A stretch of 43,170 nucleotides of DNA from a virus: positions 1 through 43,170 of IMG/VR virus record IMGVR_UViG_3300037193_001703, one strand, 5' to 3'. A program made the translations under genes and the position numbers. The notes beneath the pieces are model-generated. The model was given only the letters and a program-made list of their open reading frames with translations, did no database searches and was not told the origin of the DNA. Of this stretch, positions 37,092 through 43,170 are shown one piece after another. Within the stretch, counting starts at the first letter, position 1, and the number at the start of each line of letters is the position of its first letter.

Positions 37092-39094
37092 CGCCCCGCG
37101 CGCTGGAAGCGCGCCATGTTCGTGAGGCCGCTGATCTTCGGCGCCAGGCCGGCGGCCACCACTTCGGCGCCCTTCGGCTTCGCCGGTTCGGCCTTGACCT
37201 CTACCGGCCGCACCAGCGCCTCGCGCCGCGCCCAATCGCCATCGCTCCAGCGGTCGATGCCGGCCCAATGCGCCGCGGCCAGCGCGTACACCGCGCAGTC
37301 GAGCCCCTCGTTTCGCTTCCCCGGCGGAAGGATCCACTCCAGCCGCGGCCGACCCTTGACATAGCGCGTCACCAGGCGCTCGGACGTGATCTGCTCGAAC
37401 TCGTCGGCCGGCAGTCGCTTCGAAAGGTGCACATAGCCCGGGCCCGGAGCAATGACGCGCAGGCGGCCGTAGATCTCGGCCTTCGCGGTGTCGGTGCCGA
37501 TCTCCCACAGCTTCACGCCCTTCGGGATCTTCTGGCCGCGCCAGTTCACCTCCACGTCCTTCGGCTTGCCGACGATCGGCTTGCCGGCGACGCTGGCGCC
37601 CTTGACGGCCAGCACGTGCTCGGCCTGGTGCTCGCGGCAGTAGGCGTAGACGGCCTGCGTGGAGTGGCCGTCGCCGGAGTCGACCATGGTGGCCAGCAGC
37701 GGGACCTGCGCGCCGGCCTCGTTCAAGATCGGCGTGCGGCGGTACTCCGTGAGCTGCGCCCAGGCGCTGCCCTTCTCGCTCTCCGGCCGCGTCGGGTCGC
37801 CGTAGAAGACGGCGCGGTCAACCAGCTGCCGCTCCATCCCGCGAGCCCAGCTGTAGAGGCGCGCCTCGATGCGGTCGCGCTGCACGTCGACGCCCAGCGT
37901 GAGCACGCAGCCGACGATGACGACGCGCAGCGGCCAGTCGCCGGCGCGCTTGCGCAGCGCGTGCTGGTCAGCGCGGTCGCCCTGCTCTTCGAAGGTCTCG
38001 GCCAGGCGCGTGTTCACGAAGACGCGCAGCAGCGACACGTCGCCCTTGGCCACGGCCTGCATCGCCTCGTACCACTCCAGCGCGATCTGCTGCCACGACA
38101 GCCAGCCCAGCGGCGAATACAGGCCGTTGAGGTGGAAGCCCCGCACCTTGCCGCCGCGCGCGCCGGGCTTCTCCGCGACCCACACGCCGCCAGCCAGCAT
38201 CGCGCGCTTGTGGTGCTCGCGGATCTCGCAGCCGCCGGCGACGCAGACGTAGCGCACGCTGCTGGGCACCGGCGCGCCGGCCGCGTCCTTGTCCCACTTC
38301 AACCCGTGGTGCTGGTCGGCGCCGAACTCCAGCGGCTGATAGGTGCCGCAGTGCGGGCACGCGACGTGGTACCGGCACTTGTCGGAGGCCTCGAACGCTG
38401 CCTCGATGCGGCTGAAGTCCTTCGTGGTCGGCGTCGAGCTCTTCAGCCGCTTCTTGCGCGCGAAGGTGGTCTGCCGGGCCTCGGCCAGCTTGCCGGGGTC
38501 GCCCTCCCCGTCGACGTCCAGCGGGAAGTTGTCGATCTCGTCGAGGTACAGGTCGCGCACCGGCGTCGAGCGGAGATCGGCCGCGCTGTTGGCGCCGGCG
38601 ATCACCAGGATGCCCCCGTCGAATTCCTTCAGCAGCGTGGTGTTGGCCTTGTCGCGCGAGCGGTTCGACGCGACCTTCTCGGCGAGTTGCGGGCTCTCGG
38701 TGAGCAGCGGCGCGATGCGCTGCCGGCTGTTGCGCTTGGCCACCGTGTTGGTGGGCCACACGATCATCACCGGGCCCGGGTTGGTGCCGATCGTGGCGCC
38801 CAGGCAGTTCAGCATGACGGTGGTCTTCGAGGTCTGCGCGGCCCACATCAGCACCACCTCTTCGACGGTGCTGCGCGCGCTCATGCAGTCCTGCGGCTCC
38901 TGCGCGTAGGGCGTGCGGTCGATGCGGTACTGGCCCGGCTCCGCGCTCTCGCTCGGCCCAAGGTACCGGTTCTTCACCGCCCATGCCGTGACGGTGAGCC
39001 GCGGCGGTGGCGTCATGAACTCGCGCAGCAGCTCGGCCGCGAGCGCGCGCGATTCGGCTTCGAACGAAGTGACGACGTCGGCCTCGGCAAGCAT
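37088..39094 (-). CDS. Terminase large subunit, lambda gpA family
   Basis: A 668-residue packaging motor and nuclease. The ATPase part has a P-loop-like WAAQTSKTTVML (residues 84-95), PGPVMIVWPTNTVAKRNS and Walker B LYLDEIDNF (Asp185, Glu186). A zinc-ribbon-like CPHCG ... CVAGGC follows at about 225-270, and the nuclease part begins at TLGVDVQRDRIEARLYSW (Asp in VDVQ). All are typical of the gpA-type terminases that cut cos sites. ATG 39094 lies in a TGATG junction with the small subunit; a GTG one codon earlier is the alternative. Confidence 0.95.
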   Translation of the reverse strand: MLAEADVVTSFEAESRALAAELLREFMTPPPRLTVTAWAVKNRYLGPSESAEPGQYRIDRTPYAQEPQDCMSARSTVEEVVLMWAAQTSKTTVMLNCLGATIGTNPGPVMIVWPTNTVAKRNSRQRIAPLLTESPQLAEKVASNRSRDKANTTLLKEFDGGILVIAGANSAADLRSTPVRDLYLDEIDNFPLDVDGEGDPGKLAEARQTTFARKKRLKSSTPTTKDFSRIEAAFEASDKCRYHVACPHCGTYQPLEFGADQHHGLKWDKDAAGAPVPSSVRYVCVAGGCEIREHHKRAMLAGGVWVAEKPGARGGKVRGFHLNGLYSPLGWLSWQQIALEWYEAMQAVAKGDVSLLRVFVNTRLAETFEEQGDRADQHALRKRAGDWPLRVVIVGCVLTLGVDVQRDRIEARLYSWARGMERQLVDRAVFYGDPTRPESEKGSAWAQLTEYRRTPILNEAGAQVPLLATMVDSGDGHSTQAVYAYCREHQAEHVLAVKGASVAGKPIVGKPKDVEVNWRGQKIPKGVKLWEIGTDTAKAEIYGRLRVIAPGPGYVHLSKRLPADEFEQITSERLVTRYVKGRPRLEWILPPGKRNEGLDCAVYALAAAHWAGIDRWSDGDWARREALVRPVEVKAEPAKPKGAEVVAAGLAPKISGLTNMARFQRAGR

Positions 39095-39561
39095 CACAGC
39101 ACCCCGCTGATGCGCTCGAGCAGCAGGTCGACCTCGTCCTGCAGCAGGTCGTGCACCTTTGCCTCGTCCTGCTCCTGCGCCAGGACCGATTGCAGGCGCA
39201 CCGGCAGCTGCAGCAGCGATTCGCGCAGCGTGGAGAGGTGGCGGGCCAGCTCGGCTCGCACGGTGTCGCGGTGCACCAGCACCTTGCGGCGCTCCAGCAG
39301 CGCCAGACGCGCCGTCTCGACGTCGATCTGCTCGCGCTGGGTGCGCGCGACCTGGTAGGGGTCAGCAGCGGCGCGCTTCTCGGCCGCCTGTGCCTTCCGC
39401 AGCTCCGGCCGCGCGCGCAACCGCACGTGGGCCTTGTGCCATGCGGCCGCGGCCTCCAGCGAATCGGTCGGCATGCCACGCCCCACCAGCCGCGAAACCT
39501 GCGGCTGCTTGATGCCGAGGTGCGTGGCGATGTCCTTTTGGGTGGGGCTGCTGCATGCCAT
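39094..39561 (-). CDS. Terminase small subunit, Nu1-like
   Basis: A 155-residue protein directly before the large subunit. The N-terminus is a winged-helix-type DNA-binding segment (QKDIATHLGIKQPQVSRLVG), followed by charged helices (QIDVETARLALLERRKVLVH and the later leucine-rich DEVDLLLERISGVL). This matches Nu1-type small terminases that recognise the cosB region. The stop overlaps the large-subunit start. Confidence 0.88.
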   Translation of the reverse strand: MACSSPTQKDIATHLGIKQPQVSRLVGRGMPTDSLEAAAAWHKAHVRLRARPELRKAQAAEKRAAADPYQVARTQREQIDVETARLALLERRKVLVHRDTVRAELARHLSTLRESLLQLPVRLQSVLAQEQDEAKVHDLLQDEVDLLLERISGVL

Positions 39562-39765
39562 ATACCGGTTTTCAGCGGCCAGCCACTAGCGAAAAGGCGG
39601 GGCCCGAATCACCCGCGGTTTTGAGCCCTCCAGAAGGACCCTTTTTTTTTCTCATGCTTGTGCCATGCCGCGATTTTTTCGCCCATGGTTGCGCGCTCTT
39701 TTCGAAATTGGAGCAATACCAGCACGTATGGACGACGCCCTTACAAGATTCGCTGCGCCGCACCA
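39562..39765. other. Putative cos region (non-coding, A+T-rich)
   Basis: 204 bp between the gpZ-like gene and the small terminase gene, the place where lambda-type phages carry cosQ-cosN-cosB. It is less G+C-rich than anything around it and contains a run of nine T's at 39643-39651 and another of six at 39674-39679. The only minus-strand ORF across it (about 65 codons) has codon use unlike the neighbours and no recognisable product. The exact cut sites cannot be read from the sequence. Assignment rests on position and terminase type. Confidence 0.5.
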
Positions 39766-40530
39766 TCACGAACCCTTCGCCATGAGCCGCGCCGTCTGCT
39801 CCGCAATGGCCCTGCGCACATTGACCGAAAGGCGCTGCTCTGCAATGCGCCCGGCAATTGCGTCGAATGGGAATCGCGGGCTATATCGAGGCGGTGCGGT
39901 GAATATCACGACGGGCGTGACATTGCGTCCAATGAACTCACGCTGATAAATGCCAGGCGGCCCACCCTTGCGCCCCTTCTTCACGAAGAAGCGCCCACCG
40001 GCTTTCTTCTGCGCGGCGAGGCCCTTGGCACCGAACGCCATATTGCGGTTGTGCCCCGCCGTCAGCGTGATCCGCAGCTGCGACAGGATCTGGATGATCT
40101 GCCCGCGGTCCATGTTGCCGTGGGCGTCGAGCTTGGCGCCCTGGCCGGGAACGGCGAAGCGGCCGAAGGGCAGCACACCAGCCTTGCGAAGAGCCTTCTC
40201 GAACCCCTTGCTGCGACGCGCACCGCCGCGCACTTCGGGCAGTAGGTACTTCGTGGCCGGGATGCCCAAGCGAGAGGTGGCGTACTCATCCTTGAAGAAC
40301 ACCTCAGCCTCCAGCTTGTCGGCGCGTGCGGTGCGCACGAAGAGGCTGTTGATGGTGTAGGGCGTGGGCCTGTCGAAGACGCGCGGCAGCTCAGCCTGCA
40401 CGCCGGCCTTGACCTCCACCGCAGTGCGCGTGAGTGCGGTGGCCAGCGTGGCCGCCATCCTGCGGTCGCTGAAGCCGCGCAGGCTCTGCTGCGTTTCCTT
40501 CAAGCCTTCGAGGATGGCGGTCACCTTCAC
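39766..40530 (-). CDS. Minor tail protein Z-like, located upstream of terminase
   Basis: A 254-residue protein with the gpZ-type core AVEVKAGVQAELPRVFDRPT-PYTINSLFVRT, then LEAEVFFKDEYATSR and AKYLLPEVRGGARR-like basic stretches, ending with a basic C-terminal part (FFVKKGRKGGPPGIY; FDAIAGRIAEQRL). In lambda Z lies between FII and U and helps complete the tail; here it precedes the terminase genes, away from other tail genes. The 3' third is less G+C-rich than the rest. Confidence 0.75.
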   Translation of the reverse strand: MKVTAILEGLKETQQSLRGFSDRRMAATLATALTRTAVEVKAGVQAELPRVFDRPTPYTINSLFVRTARADKLEAEVFFKDEYATSRLGIPATKYLLPEVRGGARRSKGFEKALRKAGVLPFGRFAVPGQGAKLDAHGNMDRGQIIQILSQLRITLTAGHNRNMAFGAKGLAAQKKAGGRFFVKKGRKGGPPGIYQREFIGRNVTPVVIFTAPPRYSPRFPFDAIAGRIAEQRLSVNVRRAIAEQTARLMAKGS

Positions 40531-40545
40531 GGAATGGGCCCCTGG

Positions 40546-40908
40546 TCAGCCCTGGGGCTGCTCGCCGCCGCCCTCGCCGGGGGTGGTGTTCGGCACGATG
40601 TCCGCCAGTGCACGTGCACGGGTGCGGATGTCGGTGAGCAGGGCCTCGTTCTCCGGGGTCAGGTTGCCGGCGTTGGCCAGCTGGTCCTGCAGGCCCTGGA
40701 TCTTGTCGGCGATCTCGGTGCCGGCTTCGTTCAGCGCATCGCGGACTTCGGTCAGCGCCTGGTTGGTCTCTTGCTGGTTCATGGTGATGAGGCCTTTCAT
40801 GGCTTCGATGGATGCGGACAGGGCCGCGATGGAAGCGAGAACACTGGCGGTGCTCTCGCAGGGATGGAAGTAGTGGTCGTGGCGGTGGTGGAACTCGAGC
40901 AGCGGCAT
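40546..40908 (-). CDS. Small early protein, His-rich start and coiled coil
   Basis: A 120-residue protein with a histidine-rich beginning (EFHHRHDHYFHPCE), which may bind metal, and a helical remainder with heptad-type spacing (LTEVRDALNEAGTEIADKIQ; GLQDQLANAGNLTPENEAL). The tail is Gly/Glu/Gln-rich. AAAGGAA lies 7 nt before the ATG. An internal ATG at the MNQQETNQ segment could yield a shorter form. Function unknown; expressed between replication and packaging genes. Confidence 0.65.
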   Translation of the reverse strand: MPLLEFHHRHDHYFHPCESTASVLASIAALSASIEAMKGLITMNQQETNQALTEVRDALNEAGTEIADKIQGLQDQLANAGNLTPENEALLTDIRTRARALADIVPNTTPGEGGGEQPQG

Positions 40909-40919
40909 GGCCGTTCCTT

Positions 40920-41327
40920 TCAGTGGATAGCGGCGCCATCGCCCAGCCGGGCCAGGCACAGCACGACGACGTAGAGGTGGGCGCTGTCGCGCTTCAGGCG
41001 CTCCAGCGGCAGGCTGCCGTGCAGCGTGCGGACAAGGCGGTGCATCGCCGTGTAGCCCACGCTGCGCAGGGGATGCACCAGCTCGGCCGGCATCACGCCG
41101 GTGCGGGCCGCATGGCGGAGCAGCACGACCGCGGCTTCACCGGGCAGCAGGGCCTGCTCGGGAGCTGGGTCACCGAAGGCGACGAGCAGGCGGCGCAGCT
41201 TGTCCAGCAGGGCCGGGCCCGTGGCGCCGAGCTCCAGCGCGAAGAGCATCGCCTTCGCCGCGGCGTCGATGTCTGCGACGTTCGGGCCCGGCGACAGGAA
41301 ATAGCTGATGTCGGCGACGCTGCTCAT
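40920..41327 (-). CDS. Unknown protein between RusA and packaging genes
   Basis: A 135-residue, Leu/Ala/Arg-rich helical protein (AAAKAMLFALELGATGPALL; LLVAFGDPAPEQALLPGEAA; SVGYTAMHRLVRTLHGSL). It is coupled to rusA by a 4-nt overlap. In lambdoid phages the equivalent place often holds the late regulator or an antitermination protein, but nothing here resembles Q. Left unassigned. Confidence 0.65.
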   Translation of the reverse strand: MSSVADISYFLSPGPNVADIDAAAKAMLFALELGATGPALLDKLRRLLVAFGDPAPEQALLPGEAAVVLLRHAARTGVMPAELVHPLRSVGYTAMHRLVRTLHGSLPLERLKRDSAHLYVVVLCLARLGDGAAIH

Positions 41328-42001
41328 GCTGCGGCCCCGAGCAGGTCCAGCTGCGGCCGCTCGACCTGCAGCTGCTCCACCGTGACGACGACGCGGGCGC
41401 CCTCCTCGTCTGGCTCCATGCGCTCGGACGAAAGGCGCCGCACCCACGCGTCGTCTTCGAACAGCACGCCCTTGAGGCTGTCGAGCAGCACCTTGTTGGC
41501 GTTGTCCAGGTCGATGCACTGCACGCTGTCGTCCCAGGCCGCGCCCAGCTTGCGCTGGCGGGCCTTGAAGTCGAGCGGCCGATGCGGGTAGAGCTGCACG
41601 GTGATGGCAACGCGGCCGGGCAGCGGGTGGTACACGCCCACGCCGATCGCGATGTCCAGCACCGTCTTGCGGTAAGCCTTCGCCTCGCTCGTGACGTAGA
41701 CGATGGGCATCGGCTTGCCGCGCACCGGCATGACCCGCGAGGCCCAGTACCGGTTGGCGCTGATGGGGTACGGGAGGATCAGCTTCTTTGTCCCACCCGC
41801 GCGAGGGACTGGGATGGACGCAGCGCCAGCGGAGTCCTGTCCCTGTCCCGCTTGTCCCACTGTCCCGCTTTGTCCCACCCGGTTTTGTCCCCCCGGGACA
41901 ACCGGGACATCCCAGACGGAGTCTGGGCGCGCGCGCACGAGGTTGTCCCGGTCGTTTGTCCCGGTGTTTTGTCCCGATTCGGCGATTTTTTGTCCCGCCA
42001 T
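41324..42001 (-). CDS. rusA: RusA-like Holliday junction resolvase with iteron-encoded extension
   Basis: A 225-residue protein whose RusA domain starts near residue 74 (LILPYPISANRYWASR) and carries the acidic active-site set in QCIDLDNANKVLLDSLKGVL (Asp164, Asp166, Lys170) and EDDAW (Asp183, Asp184). RusA cleaves four-way junctions to free branched DNA for packaging. E. coli RusA has only about 120 residues; here the first 73 form a low-complexity Gly/Gln/Val/Pro/Thr extension (SGQNTGTNDRDN; VGQSGTVGQAGQGQ) that is simply the translation of the TGTCCC/GGGACA iterons. ATG 42001 lies 2 nt after the replicative ATPase stop. Confidence 0.9.
   Translation of the reverse strand: MAGQKIAESGQNTGTNDRDNLVRARPDSVWDVPVVPGGQNRVGQSGTVGQAGQGQDSAGAASIPVPRAGGTKKLILPYPISANRYWASRVMPVRGKPMPIVYVTSEAKAYRKTVLDIAIGVGVYHPLPGRVAITVQLYPHRPLDFKARQRKLGAAWDDSVQCIDLDNANKVLLDSLKGVLFEDDAWVRRLSSERMEPDEEGARVVVTVEQLQVERPQLDLLGAAA
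41789..41996. repeat. Iteron array of 13 TGTCCC motifs, candidate replication origin
   Basis: TGTCCC starts at 41789, 41838, 41844, 41853, 41861, 41871, 41886, 41944, 41957, 41970 and 41991; the inverted form GGGACA starts at 41895 and 41904. That is 13 copies of a 6-mer in 208 bp. A 7-bp palindrome arm pair (TTGTCCC / GGGACAA around CCC, 41885-41901) and a second dyad (CCCAGAC-GGA-GTCTGGG, 41911-41927) mark the middle. The array lies inside the rusA N-terminal extension next to the replicative ATPase gene, like the iterons inside lambda O. Confidence 0.75.
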
Positions 42002-42003
42002 GG

Positions 42004-43134
42004 TCAGTCCTTTTTGAGGGTTATGACGATGCCGGCGGCCACCTCGATGTAGCCGTGTTGCACCGCCCAGGCCTTCGCGCGGTTGAACACGCGCTTGCGG
42101 CTTTCGGGGTTCTCGATGCCGCACTCGTCGCCGAAGACCTTGCGCAGTTCGGACTCCTTCATGCCGTTCTGCACGAGCGTGAGCAGCAGCTGGTTCTTGC
42201 CGACGCGTCCGGCCTTGGCCTCGACGCGCATGGCCTCCTCGACCTCTTCGGCGCTGGTGAGGTGGCGAGCCACCAGGGACGTGACCTCGTCGCCGTCCTC
42301 GTCGGTGCCGAGCCGGAACTTGCTGAGCGAGAAGGTGACGTCGTCGAAGGTGTCGCCGTCCTTCTGCTTGCTGCAGCTGACGGTGGCCAGCATTTCCTTC
42401 TCGTCGCGGAAGACGCCCAGCAGGAAGTCGACGTTGCCGCGGATCGCGCTGGAGCCGCGCGGCCGCTCGGTGGCCATGTGGCCGCTGTGGTGCAGCACCA
42501 GCACGGCGCAGGACCACAGCGCGCGGAAACGGGCGCCCAACTCGCGCAGGTACGCGGCCACCTCCGCGGCGCTGTTCTCTTCGCCTGCAAAGGTCTGCGA
42601 CAGCGTGTCCACCACCACGAGCGCCGGCGTCTGGCCGATGGCCTGGGCCGCGTCCACGACGCGCCAAGCCTCGCTGCCGAGATCGACAGCCACGGGCACG
42701 ACGGTGAAGAGCTGGCGGATGTCGCTCCAGCGAAGATTGCGGGCCCGGTGCCACGCGTCGATGCGCGGCCAGAGGCCGGTGCCGCCCTCGGCGGCGATGT
42801 ACATCACGCTGCCCTTGTTCGTGCGCCTGCCGAGCCATGGCAGGCCGTGCGCGACGTGCAGCGCGGCGTCCAGGGCGATGAAGCTCTTGAACGTGCCGGA
42901 GCCGCCGAACAGCATGCCCAGGCTCTCGGCCGGAACCACGTGCTTGATGAGCCAGCGGATGGAGTGCGAGGCCTCCTGCAGCGCGTCCAGGCGCAGCAGC
43001 GGCACCCGGCGGTCAGGCAGCTTGCGCTGTTGCTCGCGCTGCAGCTCGGCGAACTTCTCTTCGACGTCCGACAGCAGCGTGTCTACGGGCACGCTGGTGC
43101 CGTTGAACGCCATGGTGGCGATCTCGTCAGTCAT
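42004..43134 (-). CDS. RepA-like replicative ATPase (hexameric helicase type)
   Basis: A 376-residue ATPase. Walker A is FGGSGTFKSF (residues 76-85), Walker B ALVVVDTLSQ (171-180), and a later VLVLHHSGHMATERPRGSSA is the conserved sensor-type segment of the RSF1010 RepA/KaiC-like ATPases often encoded by phages and plasmids. The C-terminal 100 residues are charged and helical and may bind DNA or the iterons. It is the first large gene of the early minus operon and should drive replication. ATG 43134 is chosen because it begins a normal MTDEIATM sequence; the open frame continues to the window edge without a better start. Confidence 0.85.
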   Translation of the reverse strand: MTDEIATMAFNGTSVPVDTLLSDVEEKFAELQREQQRKLPDRRVPLLRLDALQEASHSIRWLIKHVVPAESLGMLFGGSGTFKSFIALDAALHVAHGLPWLGRRTNKGSVMYIAAEGGTGLWPRIDAWHRARNLRWSDIRQLFTVVPVAVDLGSEAWRVVDAAQAIGQTPALVVVDTLSQTFAGEENSAAEVAAYLRELGARFRALWSCAVLVLHHSGHMATERPRGSSAIRGNVDFLLGVFRDEKEMLATVSCSKQKDGDTFDDVTFSLSKFRLGTDEDGDEVTSLVARHLTSAEEVEEAMRVEAKAGRVGKNQLLLTLVQNGMKESELRKVFGDECGIENPESRKRVFNRAKAWAVQHGYIEVAAGIVITLKKD

Positions 43135-43170
43135 CGAGATGACGCGGCGCAGGATGGAGCGGCTGCGCAC

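Noticed and set aside
37268-39358. A 696-codon + strand open frame opposite the terminase genes, and similar long + frames at 33561-34916, 27795-29015, 24567-26720 and 13993-15927
   Set aside because: They are antisense to clearly recognised minus-strand genes, have Arg/Ala/Gly/Val-biased shadow composition and no recognisable domains. High G+C third-position bias in the true frame leaves the opposite strand open.
39643-39651. Run of nine T's as an intrinsic terminator
   Set aside because: No stable G+C-rich hairpin directly precedes it on the + strand, and no + gene ends there. On the minus strand it reads as an A-run.
39572-39769. A minus-strand ORF of 65 codons with three cysteines between the gpZ-like gene and the small terminase gene, starting in a GTGA overlap
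   Set aside because: The start junction is attractive, but codon third positions are A/T-rich unlike all neighbours, no family is recognisable, and the region is the expected cos locus. It is kept only as a possibility.

Overview
The window reads as a complete or near-complete genome of a temperate, lambda-like siphophage from a high-G+C host, most likely a betaproteobacterium of the Burkholderiales type. That host guess is inference: it rests on the G+C-rich codon use, a YdaS-type Cro next to the repressor, and a DUF4224 gene before the integrase. No host gene is visible. The attachment site is a single internal attP (a 3' fragment of tRNA-Pro(UGG)) with phage genes on both sides, so this looks like a circularly permuted phage genome and not an integrated prophage with flanks. 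The two window ends fit together: a minus-strand early operon runs off the left edge (cro, then a small ORF) and a minus-strand replication gene begins just inside the right edge.

Layout. (1) 1-2250, immunity: cro-like gene (-), a three-operator region, a CI-like repressor (+), an unknown gene (-) overlapping the repressor's 3' end, a lipoprotein gene with its own terminator (+), then a second promoter carrying two copies of the same operator. (2) 2274-12930, leftward-type early operon on the + strand: about twenty genes, most coupled by 1- or 4-nt stop/start overlaps. It encodes a Cas4-like Fe-S nuclease, a candidate annealing protein, an SMC-like ATPase and a DnaQ-like exonuclease, then many small proteins (zinc ribbons, DUF1643, ASCH, HNH-like), DUF4224 and a tyrosine integrase. 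(3) 12931-13190, attP with arm-type repeats, followed by three small + genes. (4) 14014-43134, one long minus-strand cassette read from right to left: replicative ATPase, RusA with an in-gene iteron array, small early genes, a gpZ-like protein, a putative cos region, terminase small and large subunits, gpW-like connector, portal, S49 protease with nested scaffold, decoration protein, major capsid, head-tail joiners, tail tube, G/GT chaperones with a -1 slippery site, tape measure, a non-lambda tail tip including two LamG-type proteins and an alanine-rich repeat protein, holin-like proteins, endolysin, a lipoprotein and a terminal beta-propeller-like protein.

How it works together (inference). 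CI and Cro compete for the CTAGG-N4-CCTAG operators that cover both early promoters. When de-repressed, the + operon supplies recombination and integration functions while the minus operon starts replication near the TGTCCC iterons and then expresses packaging, head, tail and lysis genes. Virion DNA is probably cos-packaged, as expected for a lambda gpA/Nu1-type terminase. The most notable signals are the iteron array inside a RusA N-terminal extension, the matching operator geometry at two promoters, the symmetric attP, an integrase lacking its first catalytic arginine, a duplicated 19-bp element at two late gene junctions, and a 14-copy 22-residue repeat protein.
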